Notes under the pieces: model-generated
Databases searched by the model: none
Seen by the model: the letters and a program-made list of their open reading frames with translations, nothing else
What the model was told of the DNA's origin: nothing
Position numbers and translations under genes: made by a program
In this document: one piece after another, positions 55,207 to 63,781 of the stretch
Numbering within the stretch: position 1 is the first letter of the stretch
How the letters are laid out: the number at the start of each line of letters is the position of its first letter
Source of the DNA: Granulicella sp. S156
GTDB taxonomy: Bacteria > Acidobacteriota > Terriglobia > Terriglobales > Acidobacteriaceae
Direction: 5' to 3'
NCBI RefSeq assembly: GCF_009766105.1
Contig: NZ_LMUH01000026.1
Span: 298,721-362,720 of the forward strand
Length of the DNA stretch: 64,000 nt

Positions 55207-57501
55207 CTAGAATTTAAAGCGATAGCGGAACTCTCCATAGATCTGCCGCGGGTCGTTATAGTGAAATCCGCCGAAGGTAAGGCTGTTATCGAGCAGCACT
55301 CGCGTGTTGCCGACGTTTAGCATGTTCACAGAGACCGTGTACTTCTGGCCAAAGTCTTTTCCCAGTGCAAGGTCTGCCGTTGTATGTGACGGCAGATAAG
55401 GGCCGGTGTGCGGAGAGGGCGCTTGCTGGTCGCCGTTCGAGAAACCAGAACCGTAGTACACATTGAACGAACCGAAGATGCGATACGGCAGGTTGCCATT
55501 GAAGCCAACGTTGAGCGTGTTGCGTTGATCGTGGTCGAGCGCTGAGTAACCTGGCGCGACATAGCAAGGATCTCCTGGAGCTTGCGACGCGCCGACGCAG
55601 GTTAGGCCACCGGTGATGCCGCCAATCTGCTGGGCGATTTGATTCGAGTACGAGAGGTGGGCCTGCCCAAAGCGCCATAGGTGCGGAGAACGTATCGTCA
55701 ATTCCCACGCCTGAATCAATGCACCCTGCACGGTGATCGGGATAAAGACGCTCGACTCGCCGATATTGTTGTGATCTAGGAAGTTCTTTGCCTGGGTCTG
55801 GAAGGTGTCGGCATCCAACACCCAGCCGCGGAAGGGAATCTGCACGCCGAACTGGTGTTCTTCATTGCGCTCTCCCTTGAGTGGAACATAGCCGTCCTGG
55901 TTGCTCAGGGCGTAGTTCAGCAAAGGGCCACTGATACTAGTCAGCGGTGGCGGCTGGTAGAAGTGTCCATAGAAGCCACGGAAGACCCAGTTGAGCTTTG
56001 GAATCTGCACGGCGATACCGAGGCGCGGATAGATTGCGTTCTCGGTGATGGTCCCTTGAAAGTGTGTCTGACGCTCGCCTGCGATCAACGTTAGCCAGGA
56101 GGTTGGTTTGTAGTTGTCTTCAAGGTAGGCTTCTTGAACGCCGGCAAGAATTACAGGATTTACCGGCGGGAAGTTGGGGTAGGTGCCATCGTTGATGGTC
56201 AGCCCGAATAGATCGTTCTCGTGCTGCGCATAGCCATAGATGCCCGCCGAGATTGAATTTTTTGCGATCACTGTTGAGATCGATGCCTGTCCTCCGGCGT
56301 AGAGTCCGGTCTCATTGACGGTTGTTGCAACCGGCATATCGTTGGGGCTCGACTGATAGTTGACGCTGTTGTAGTGAAAGAACGGCGATACCTGCGATAG
56401 AGTCGTTGCACTGAATGTATGCAGCCAGGTAAAGGCAGCATAGCTATCCGTCTCGTGCTCTCCGTCGTTCAGCTGGCTTGAGTTGTAGAAGGAGCTCTCC
56501 CAGTCATTGGGATCGGGGTCCTTCGGAATCTGGTAGTAGTCAGTCCGCAGTTGAGTGGTCAACCGCAGTTGGTTGGCTGAATCGTGGTTGTAGACCAGAG
56601 ACGCAAACCCGCCGTATCCGTTTTCTGCATCGTGCACGGGCTGTGAGACAGCGGGTTGCAGTCCGTAGTCGCTGCGATTGCCGTTGAGGCTCGCATACCA
56701 GGCGAACCTCTCCGTATGGTCACCCAGGCTGATCTGATCGTTTGTCTGGAAGAAGTTGCCCGCCGTTATCACAAGCTCGCCGTCACGATTGCGCTCGAAG
56801 CCACTGCGCGGCACTACGTTGAACATGCCATAGGTGCGGTCACCAAGGTCAGCACTATAGCTGCCGCGGTCTACTTCCAGGGTGTCGATATCTTTTGGAT
56901 CGATCTGCGGTCCGATGTTGCTGGCGATGTTTGTATTTGGAATGAAGACACCATCGATCAGCCAACTGAGTTCATGGCCGCCGCGCATGTGCAGCATGTC
57001 GTGTGTCATGTAGGTGCCAGGAACGAAGTCGGTAATCATCGCCAGGCTATTGGTGCGGTCGGCCCCTGGGGTTCTGGCAATGTCGATACGGTCGATCTGC
57101 GTCTCAGGTGTCACCGAATCGATGTTCGTAGCGTTCTCCGTGCCCTGCACCGTGACGGACTGGTTGACTGTCTCTAGCGTCAACTGAAAGTGAAGCGCAA
57201 TGGTGGACTGGCTATTGACCGTAACTGTTTGTTGAAAGTCAGAGAATCCCGCATCGCTGATCGTGACGACATAGTCGCCGAGGGGAACTGCAGCTATCTC
57301 AAAGGCTCCATCGCGATTCGATACCGCGGAGAAAGTGAGATAGGAGTGTGCCGCGCGAAGCGTAATCTTTGCCCCACCGATTGGCCTGTGTTGTGGATCA
57401 TGCACTACTCCACGCACCTGCCCAAACTCATTGGCGCGCGCCTGCGCTGTGCCCATCAAGACCACTACGAACAAGAAAAACAACCATGCGACTCTGCGCA
57501 T
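55207..57501 (-). CDS. TonB-dependent receptor, cassette copy A
   Basis: A 764-residue outer-membrane receptor. After a signal peptide (RRVAWLFFLFVVVLMGTAQARA) comes a carboxypeptidase-regulatory-like domain (GQVRGVVHDPQHRPIGGAKI), then a plug domain with MLHMRGGHELSWLIDGVFIP, then the 22-strand barrel, ending YGEFRYRFKF with terminal Phe. GAGGAGG lies five bases before the ATG. It is smaller than typical Oar-type receptors and is the plug-containing, siderophore-receptor-like kind. Upstream on the same strand, 94 bases away, is a Cys/His-rich exported protein; the same pair recurs at 58-61 kb. Substrate unknown; a metal complex is inferred. Confidence 0.93.
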   Translation of the reverse strand: MRRVAWLFFLFVVVLMGTAQARANEFGQVRGVVHDPQHRPIGGAKITLRAAHSYLTFSAVSNRDGAFEIAAVPLGDYVVTISDAGFSDFQQTVTVNSQSTIALHFQLTLETVNQSVTVQGTENATNIDSVTPETQIDRIDIARTPGADRTNSLAMITDFVPGTYMTHDMLHMRGGHELSWLIDGVFIPNTNIASNIGPQIDPKDIDTLEVDRGSYSADLGDRTYGMFNVVPRSGFERNRDGELVITAGNFFQTNDQISLGDHTERFAWYASLNGNRSDYGLQPAVSQPVHDAENGYGGFASLVYNHDSANQLRLTTQLRTDYYQIPKDPDPNDWESSFYNSSQLNDGEHETDSYAAFTWLHTFSATTLSQVSPFFHYNSVNYQSSPNDMPVATTVNETGLYAGGQASISTVIAKNSISAGIYGYAQHENDLFGLTINDGTYPNFPPVNPVILAGVQEAYLEDNYKPTSWLTLIAGERQTHFQGTITENAIYPRLGIAVQIPKLNWVFRGFYGHFYQPPPLTSISGPLLNYALSNQDGYVPLKGERNEEHQFGVQIPFRGWVLDADTFQTQAKNFLDHNNIGESSVFIPITVQGALIQAWELTIRSPHLWRFGQAHLSYSNQIAQQIGGITGGLTCVGASQAPGDPCYVAPGYSALDHDQRNTLNVGFNGNLPYRIFGSFNVYYGSGFSNGDQQAPSPHTGPYLPSHTTADLALGKDFGQKYTVSVNMLNVGNTRVLLDNSLTFGGFHYNDPRQIYGEFRYRFKF

Positions 57502-57595
57502 ATAGACCTCCTCGCCACAACTGCGACGAAAGCAAAGGCCGATTGCGGAGCTTTAAAACTGTTCGCAACCAGCAGCTAAAAAATTACGTTTGCTC

Positions 57596-57961
57596 TTAGA
57601 GGAAAACCGAAGGAGGGCCGCGTTTTTGATGGGAGCGATCGCGTGAGATGCGACGCTCGGTTTCGGCGCGCTGGGTAACTGTGAAGGTCGAGATGTTCGC
57701 GAGAACGGCCAGCGATGGCGCAGCAACAGCCATGAACGTGCCTGTCGGTGCAGTCATGGCGGGCCGCGGAAATTCCGGGCAGCGTGCGCTGAATGCTGGT
57801 GCGTCCGACGGCTGGCCCGCGTCCATCATGCAATGGTGCGCGCCGTTGCGGCGGCAGCAGGCAGGGAGGTGCGCCTCGATGTTCTGTCCAATTGCAAGCA
57901 GCGGTACAACGGTTGGAAGACCAAAGACAGCCAGCAGCAATAATGTAAGAACGCGACGCAT
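57596..57961 (-). CDS. Small Cys/His-rich exported protein, copy A
   Basis: A 121-residue protein with a signal sequence (RRVLTLLLLAVFGLPTVVPLLA) and the block HLPACCRRNGAHHCMM (residues 31-46): two Cys, two His, one Cys and two Met in 12 positions, a pattern suited to a soft metal such as Cu(I). A second hydrophobic stretch (about 75-95) and a basic tail (RISRDRSHQKRGPP) follow. The ATG at 57961 has no ribosome site but a TAAACT box 8 bases upstream. The first 46 residues are almost identical to copy B. No family name recognised; proteobacterial DUF2946 proteins near copper receptors are a functional analogy only. Confidence 0.75.
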   Translation of the reverse strand: MRRVLTLLLLAVFGLPTVVPLLAIGQNIEAHLPACCRRNGAHHCMMDAGQPSDAPAFSARCPEFPRPAMTAPTGTFMAVAAPSLAVLANISTFTVTQRAETERRISRDRSHQKRGPPSVFL

Positions 57962-57969
57962 GTGCGAGG

Positions 57970-58004
57970 AGTTTAGCAGGAATGACTCTGCTATCCGCAG
58001 ATCT
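57970..58004 (-). promoter_or_regulatory. Promoter/operator of small Cys/His gene, copy A
   Basis: On the minus strand, TAAACT (57975-57970) ends 8 bases before the ATG, and further upstream lies AGATCTGCGGAT (58004-57993), nearly palindromic. The whole block, including ATTCCTGCTA, is conserved at the copy B gene. It suggests a shared regulator and a leaderless transcript. Confidence 0.45.
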
Positions 58005-58061
58005 GTATCCGATTTGCGGTGCCCAAACTTAGTACGGCTTGTCCTAAAGAAGTGCATCGAA

Positions 58062-60917
58062 TTAGAAGCTCAATCGAGCGCCAAGTTGAATGCTTCTTGG
58101 ATCGCCTACTGCCGTTGCCTGACCAAAGGTTGAGTTCGGTGCGTTGGGATAGCTGCCGTTGCCAAATGTACCGTTCGGAATCATGTCGTTGCGATGGTTG
58201 AGTGCGTTGAAGGCTTCGGCCATGCCTTCCAGCTTGACTCGCTCTGTCAGCGAAAATGTGCGGCTAAGGCGCGAGTTCAGGCTGAAGAAGTCAAACCCGG
58301 TACCAGAGTTTCGGCCGATGACCGCTCCCGGGAGAGCCTCTGTGCAAGGGTTCAAGCCGCCATTGGCTGTCAGGCTGAAGCCTGATGCGCATGGTCTTTG
58401 TGCGGTCGCCTGTTTTGTGTTTGCACCCGTGGTGATGTTGAAAGGCAGTCGCGAGTAGTACTGCAGAACTCCTCCGAGCCTCCATCCGTGCGTCAGATGA
58501 TCGACCCAGCCGTTGGCGGGCTTGATAGAGGAGGTAAGGCTTGCATCGAAGACAACGCGATGACGCTGGTCGTCGTCGGAACGACTCTGGTCTTCACGCA
58601 GGTTGAAGTTATTGATTGGAGCACTGAAGAAGAATTCGCTGATGTTATCGATGGCCTTGGAGTAGGTGTAAGAGAGTCGAGCAGAGCCCCATGGTAATGG
58701 ACGTTGCTGCAATGAAACTTCCAGGGCGTCGAAGTAGGAGTCGAAGGCCGAACTGTAGGGCTTGATGTTGCCACGGGTGGGATCAGGTCGCGTTCCATCG
58801 AGATTGATGTTGGTGTTGATCGACCCGATGAGATGCTCTCCTCGCACATGTTGGTAGTTGATCCCAAGGGTGTTGGTCTTTGAGAGCTGCTGCTCAATTT
58901 CCAGACTCGCTTGCTGGGAGTAAGGGTTCTGAATATTGGGGTTCATCGTGGAGAAGTTTTCTACGGCCCCTGCTGGTGGGGCGATAGCCACATTAGGGAA
59001 TGTGGGAGCTCCGGCTTGTCCAGGTGAGAAGGTGTAACTCAGCAGCGCTGCCTGGGCCGGGTCGATGGTATTGTGCGCCGAGAGAAGTGCATTGGCGAGT
59101 GGACGCAGCGGAATGCGGTCGTAGAAGAGACCGTAGCTGCCACGCACCACGGTTCCTCGATTCGCATAGGGTGACCATGAGAAGCCGATGCGGGGCGAGA
59201 CATTATCGGTATCGGTGTTGATAGTGTGTAGAAATTCGAGGTCGTACCGCACTCCGATATTCAGCGTGAAAGACTGCGAGACCTTCCACTCATCCTGCGC
59301 ATAGAACCCTATGCTGGGATTATTCTGCTGCACGATTGGTGTTCCGAAGTTTTGGGTATAGCCCTGCGAGTTATAGGTGCCATTGAGGAAGGTGGAGAGG
59401 GATGAGAACGAGTAAGAGCCGCGCAACGACTGGGGAAACGTGATCGTGTCGTCGTTGTAGAGGAAGTCTGTGCCCACCTTGAAGGTGTGTGCTCCACGCT
59501 CCATAACGAGGTTGTCGACTACCTCGCCCAGATAGTTTAGACGAGCCGTCGGTGAGGAGGTGGATCGCCCAAAGGTTGCCACACCGGAGATGCTGACAAC
59601 GGGGCCGATCTGATCGTTCGGAGGGGCATTCAGACTGTCATAGATGAACTGGCCACGCGTCTCATTGAAGGTTCGCGGTGACAGCGTGGCAATATTGCTG
59701 AGGGCCACGGTGTGGTTGGTGTCGAATACAGAGGTTCCATTGCTAACTGCGTTGAGGCTGCCTGTGCCCCGCGCGTTGAGGCTGTTGAGTTGGTAGTAGC
59801 TGTATCGCACGCTGAACTGATCGTTGCGGCTGAAGCTGTGATCGGCGCGAAGGAAGGCTGTGTCCGTATGCAATGTGGTGGGATAGAGGGTGGTGGGACC
59901 TGTTCCAACCGTGAGCAACGGGGCCTGATACCCGACAGCCTTCAACTTTGAATTGATCGTGGCTGCGTTCGCCGGGGTGATGGTGATGATGCCATCGGTT
60001 CGCAGACGCTCCTCTTCAAAGTTGCCGAAGAGGAAGGTGCGATCTTTCTGGAGAGGTCCTGACAGGCTTGCACCGTACTGTCCTTGAGTAATTGGCAGGT
60101 TGCTGCCAGAGAGAGCGTTGTCCGCGTTCAGCCGTTGATTGCGGAGAAAGCCATAGGCGGTTCCATGGAGTTGGTTGGTTCCGCTCTTTGTGGCGATGTT
60201 GAAGTAACCACCGAGGGCGCGTCCGAACTCCGCCTGTCCTCCCGATGTCACGACCTGGAACTCACGCACTACGTCCATGCTGAAGACATTTCCAGCTACG
60301 TCAGCAGCATCGTCGTTGTCCGAAAGGCCATCGACAACGAAGCTATTGGAGAAGTTGCGCTGGCTGTTGATGGAATACCCCTGGCCTACGACCTCGGATG
60401 TCTCTGCTAACGTCTGTGTGCTCGCGGTGTTGGTGGGAGAGACGCCCGGCAGAAGAAGTGAAAGATCCAGATAGTTGCGTCCTTCAAACGGCAGATTGGC
60501 AACTTCATTCTGCGAGATGGTTGCAGCGATTTGGCTGCGGCTTGTTTCAAGGACGGGAGACACGGCGTTTACGGTGACGGCTTGTGTAGCGCCAGCGGTG
60601 AGAGTGATGGGAAGATTGAAGTCCGCGCCGATTGTTAGAGTGAGGGAGATTCCGGCATCCGAGAATCCGTCATGATGGATCGTCACTTGATATTGGCCGA
60701 CCTGCAGATAAGGAAATCGGAAGCGTCCTGCAGCGTCGGTTTCTGTTTTGCTCTCGACATTTGTAACCGTTGCTCGTGCCGTTACGGTCGTGTCGCGAAG
60801 AATGGCTCCGGTGGGATCGGTGACACGTCCGGAGAGCGAGGCGTTGTTGATGGTCTCCTGCGCAGTAAGGCAGGGCACTACAAGGGACAGCAGAAAGATT
60901 GATAAAAGGCGATACAC
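58062..60917 (-). CDS. TonB-dependent receptor (Oar-like), cassette copy B
   Basis: A 951-residue Oar-type outer-membrane receptor: signal peptide (YRLLSIFLLSLVVPCLTAQ), carboxypeptidase-regulatory-like domain (NASLSGRVTDPTGAILRDTTV), plug region (LPFEGRNYLDLSLLLPGVSP, FVVDGLSDNDDAADVAGNVF) and barrel, ending LGARLSF. The GTG at 60917 has GGAGG six bases upstream; an in-frame ATG at 60947 would add ten unlikely residues. The barrel segment RNQRLNADNALSG and FATKSGTNQLHG are typical of acidobacterial Oar receptors. It is unlike copy A in size, so the two cassettes share the small partner rather than the receptor type. Confidence 0.94.
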   Translation of the reverse strand: MYRLLSIFLLSLVVPCLTAQETINNASLSGRVTDPTGAILRDTTVTARATVTNVESKTETDAAGRFRFPYLQVGQYQVTIHHDGFSDAGISLTLTIGADFNLPITLTAGATQAVTVNAVSPVLETSRSQIAATISQNEVANLPFEGRNYLDLSLLLPGVSPTNTASTQTLAETSEVVGQGYSINSQRNFSNSFVVDGLSDNDDAADVAGNVFSMDVVREFQVVTSGGQAEFGRALGGYFNIATKSGTNQLHGTAYGFLRNQRLNADNALSGSNLPITQGQYGASLSGPLQKDRTFLFGNFEEERLRTDGIITITPANAATINSKLKAVGYQAPLLTVGTGPTTLYPTTLHTDTAFLRADHSFSRNDQFSVRYSYYQLNSLNARGTGSLNAVSNGTSVFDTNHTVALSNIATLSPRTFNETRGQFIYDSLNAPPNDQIGPVVSISGVATFGRSTSSPTARLNYLGEVVDNLVMERGAHTFKVGTDFLYNDDTITFPQSLRGSYSFSSLSTFLNGTYNSQGYTQNFGTPIVQQNNPSIGFYAQDEWKVSQSFTLNIGVRYDLEFLHTINTDTDNVSPRIGFSWSPYANRGTVVRGSYGLFYDRIPLRPLANALLSAHNTIDPAQAALLSYTFSPGQAGAPTFPNVAIAPPAGAVENFSTMNPNIQNPYSQQASLEIEQQLSKTNTLGINYQHVRGEHLIGSINTNINLDGTRPDPTRGNIKPYSSAFDSYFDALEVSLQQRPLPWGSARLSYTYSKAIDNISEFFFSAPINNFNLREDQSRSDDDQRHRVVFDASLTSSIKPANGWVDHLTHGWRLGGVLQYYSRLPFNITTGANTKQATAQRPCASGFSLTANGGLNPCTEALPGAVIGRNSGTGFDFFSLNSRLSRTFSLTERVKLEGMAEAFNALNHRNDMIPNGTFGNGSYPNAPNSTFGQATAVGDPRSIQLGARLSF

Positions 60918-60994
60918 GTACGTCCTCCAGGGGACAGCAAAGCACACGACAAGACGTGGCTGCGGAAGTTCTTCTTGGGGATGGAAAGGAAGAG

Positions 60995-61363
60995 CTAGGA
61001 GAGACGAACGGCAGGAGGGCCACGTTTGTGGCGAGAGCGCTCGCGCGAGATGCGGCGCTGGGTTTCGGCGCGCTGGGGAGCGGCGAGGATTGAGATGTCA
61101 GTGAAAGCCAGCAGCGAAGGTGTCGCAATCGCTGCGAACGTGCCTGCAGGCGCGGTCATGGTGGGCCGTGGAAAGTTAGGGCAGCGGGCGCTGAACGCAG
61201 GAGTGTTCGACTGCTGGTCCGTGTTCATCATGCAATGGTGCGCGCCGTTGCGGCGGCAGCACGCAGGCAGATGCGCGTCGATGTCCTGCCCCATTGCAAG
61301 CAGCGGTGCGACGGTCGGAAGACCGAAGACAGCCAGCAGCAGCAATGCAAGAATGCGACGCAT
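60995..61363 (-). CDS. Small Cys/His-rich exported protein, copy B
   Basis: A 122-residue paralogue of the protein at 57.6-58.0 kb, with the same signal sequence plan (RRILALLLLAVFGLPTVAPLLA) and the identical block HLPACCRRNGAHHCMM at residues 31-46. The rest differs more (SARCPNFPRPTMTAPAGTFA is still close) and the basic end RISRERSRHKRGPP is kept. It lies 78 bases upstream of its receptor gene and 41 bases downstream of the GT39-like stop codon. Like copy A, the ATG has no ribosome site and a TACACT box 8 bases upstream. Confidence 0.75.
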   Translation of the reverse strand: MRRILALLLLAVFGLPTVAPLLAMGQDIDAHLPACCRRNGAHHCMMNTDQQSNTPAFSARCPNFPRPTMTAPAGTFAAIATPSLLAFTDISILAAPQRAETQRRISRERSRHKRGPPAVRLS

Positions 61364-61371
61364 GTGCGACG

Positions 61372-61406
61372 AGTGTAGCAGGAATGGTGGAGCGATCTGC
61401 AGATCA
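61372..61406 (-). promoter_or_regulatory. Promoter/operator of small Cys/His gene, copy B
   Basis: TACACT (61377-61372 on the minus strand) ends 8 bases before the ATG. A perfect 12-base palindrome GATCTGCAGATC lies at 61395-61406, overlapping the stop codon of the upstream GT39-like gene. Copy A has the same site with one arm changed (ATCCGCAGATCT on plus). Confidence 0.5.
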
Positions 61407-63059
61407 GTGTCCGATTTGCGGCGCGCTAGTTGCAATCTGAGGTAGCTGCAGCAGGGCCTCATAGCTGCGCGAAAACCTAATAACGGCGGCCCATTCGCCG
61501 TCGCGATTGTCCTGCCAGACGATCTTGCCGCCGAGGATAGACGCTATCTCTGTAGGCGCTAAATCGCGCTCGGTGGCGAATTCGTGTCCGCGCCGAGAGT
61601 CCGGATGTTGGAGTAGATAGCTGCGAAGGCCGGGTGTCGTATACCGCGTGGTTATCACAAGAGCGGTGTCGAAGAGCTCAGGTTCCTGCTTGGCTTTCAG
61701 GACTTCGACAGCTGTGAAGTTTTCAATGGGCGCGACCTTGATTGAGCGTTGTGCATAGCCAAGGTCGGGACGTGAGAGTTCTGCTGCTGCGGGCCATGCG
61801 GTGAGGACGCGGGCATCGGGGAAGTGTTGGGTTATGTAATCGATGGCTTCCTGATGGACAACGATCATGTCGCGGTAGGTGAGGCTGTCTTCCGGAGCAT
61901 AGGACGTCGGTGGACTGAACCAGAGCGCTGCAAAAAACGATACTCCGGTGAGAGCGACAAGCCAGGGCCAGCGGCGTGTGCGAGCGCGCCAGATAGCAAC
62001 GCAGGTGAACAGTATCAGCGGATAGATGGGCAGCAGATAGCGCGTGAGAAGCGCTCCCCCAAGTATGGAGAAGGCTAGCCAGTTGGCAGCCACTAGAACT
62101 GCGATTGTACGGAGTGTTTCTGATGGTAGTGGCTGTGCTCCCTTTGCAGAGCGCCGTGGAAGAAACAGGCAGGCGAGCGTGAGGACGATTGCGACCCATA
62201 TATTGCGCTGCCAAACCAGGTGCAGAAAGCGGTAGTACAGCGAGATAAAGATATGCGCTGCGCTGAGGTTCGCGGTCGCGTTGTAGCGCAGGTACTCGGG
62301 ATTGCCGAAGGTGAAGCCTGTGCGGTGATGATGGTACCCGTACCACGCGAGCAGTGGCAGAAGCGGCAGCGAAAGTGTGATGAGCCAGGTTGCGTGAATG
62401 CGTCGTGCGATGAGGGAATGACGGTCGCGGATCAGCAGCACAAGGTGCATCGCAGCCAGAGCGGCGGGTTCGACGATGGTCGTCTCTTTGGAGAGTGCTG
62501 CAAGCGAGAAGAGCAAGGCAATCCATAGTTGCGTGCGCTTTACATGGCTATCTATTGCAGCGGTCGATTGTGTTGTTGTGAAGTACAGGGCGAAGGCCCA
62601 AAGCGTGAACGCTGCGGCGAAGATGTCGGCGTGTGCTAGCGTGCTCTGAACAAACCAGATCGGGTAGGTCGCTGTGAGAAGCGTTACCGCGATTGCTGCG
62701 GCTGGGCTAACGAGGCGCTGCGTCATCCGGAACACGGCCAGCAATGCGGCGGCGGAGAAGACGCAGACCATGAGGCGTGTTGCCAGGATGCGATAGCCGG
62801 TAATGTGCCAGAGCGTGCCGAGGACGATGTTCGGCAGTGGCGGATGAGCGTTGGTGAATTCGGGGATCAGGGTGAAGCGGTGGTAGAAGTCGAGGGCGGC
62901 TGGGATGTAATAGCCGCCCTCATCCCAGAAGTAGGGAAGGCGCAGGAGTGTGGTGTGTGCCAGTGCGATCGCGATGAAGAAGATCGCGAAGAGCATACGT
63001 CCAGGCAGGGACGCCAGTTTAGCGGCGGCCCTGCGGAGAGCTTGCGGAAGAGAGTCCAC
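61404..63059 (-). CDS. GT39-like membrane glycosyltransferase
   Basis: A 551-residue polytopic protein of the dolichyl-phosphate-mannose/ArnT (GT39/GT83) superfamily, with about ten membrane helices. The first periplasmic loop carries the catalytic acidic pair YFWDEGGYY. The family uses polyprenyl-phosphate sugars as donors on the outer face of the inner membrane. The N-terminal 25 residues are basic and polar (LPQALRRAAAKLASLPGR). The acceptor (lipid A, protein or glycan) cannot be read. The DUF3467 gene lies just upstream. Confidence 0.85.
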   Translation of the reverse strand: MDSLPQALRRAAAKLASLPGRMLFAIFFIAIALAHTTLLRLPYFWDEGGYYIPAALDFYHRFTLIPEFTNAHPPLPNIVLGTLWHITGYRILATRLMVCVFSAAALLAVFRMTQRLVSPAAAIAVTLLTATYPIWFVQSTLAHADIFAAAFTLWAFALYFTTTQSTAAIDSHVKRTQLWIALLFSLAALSKETTIVEPAALAAMHLVLLIRDRHSLIARRIHATWLITLSLPLLPLLAWYGYHHHRTGFTFGNPEYLRYNATANLSAAHIFISLYYRFLHLVWQRNIWVAIVLTLACLFLPRRSAKGAQPLPSETLRTIAVLVAANWLAFSILGGALLTRYLLPIYPLILFTCVAIWRARTRRWPWLVALTGVSFFAALWFSPPTSYAPEDSLTYRDMIVVHQEAIDYITQHFPDARVLTAWPAAAELSRPDLGYAQRSIKVAPIENFTAVEVLKAKQEPELFDTALVITTRYTTPGLRSYLLQHPDSRRGHEFATERDLAPTEIASILGGKIVWQDNRDGEWAAVIRFSRSYEALLQLPQIATSAPQIGH

Positions 63060-63062
63060 TGT

Positions 63063-63404
63063 TTAGTGGACGGGACCGTTGCCAGGGACGAAACGCGGGC
63101 CGCCCGGCTGGTTTCCCGATTGGGTGCTGTCCAGCGAGATGGTGCCGAAGGTTTGCTCGTACTGTGCGAGGTTGTGGGTCAACAAATTGTTGAGCGCCTT
63201 GGCCTGTTGCGGACTAAGATAAATCCCCTGAAAGTTGTCGATGCCCACCTGCTCGGCAGTTTGCTGCTCGAGCGTGCCAAAGACCAGGAAGAAGTCCCAG
63301 ATGGAGAGGCGGACCTGGACGCTGTTGGCATAGGAGTCGCGGTAGTCGGCTGACTTGGTCAGGGTGATTTTGGTGTTGTCGGGTTGGGTAATGGTCTGGC
63401 TCAT
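63063..63404 (-). CDS. DUF3467 protein
   Basis: A 113-residue protein of the DUF3467 family: an N-terminal segment with DNTKITLTKSADYRDSYANSV, then SVQVRLSIWDFFLVFG and YLSPQQAKALNNLLTHNLAQYEQTFG. The domain is widespread in acidobacteria and other phyla, but its role is unknown. The ATG at 63404 was chosen because AGGA lies 5 bases upstream; an ATG at 63410 overlaps that site. It is directly upstream (3 bases) of the GT39-like gene. Confidence 0.87.
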   Translation of the reverse strand: MSQTITQPDNTKITLTKSADYRDSYANSVQVRLSIWDFFLVFGTLEQQTAEQVGIDNFQGIYLSPQQAKALNNLLTHNLAQYEQTFGTISLDSTQSGNQPGGPRFVPGNGPVH

Positions 63405-63474
63405 CGTCATCCTGAAGTCGGGCTTTGTTGGAAAGTGCCGTAACGGGGGTGTTTCCCGGGGGCGTTATGGATTT

Positions 63475-63556
63475 TGGTGCGGGAGGAGGGACTCGAACCC
63501 TCACGCCGAAGCACAGGCTTCTAAGACCTGCGTGTCTGCCATTTCACCACTCCCGC
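63475..63556 (-). tRNA. tRNA-Leu (anticodon UAG)
   Basis: The minus strand folds as a tRNA: acceptor GCGGGAG/CTCCCGC, D-arm TGGTGAAATGGCAGAC, anticodon loop CTTAGAA with UAG (reads CUA), a long variable arm (TGCTTCGGCG) typical of class II tRNAs, T-arm GAGGGTTCGAGTCCCTC, and an encoded CCA at 63475-63477. The class II arm and loop identify Leu. Confidence 0.95.
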
Positions 63557-63781
63557 AGTGGAGTTAAGGGTAACGGGAATATAGAGGAGATGCAATCGGA
63601 TGAGCAAAATGAACCTTTTACCCAATATTTGCGTTTTTCCTATAGGGGCGGTCGCGGAGGGCGCCTTTTACGTCTCAAGGAGTGGAGATCTGTGGGAAAT
63701 CTGGTGTTTGGGAGACAGATTTGCGACCGACGAGGATGATAGTGCATCCTATTCATGAAAGTTGATAGAGGAACACTCAAG

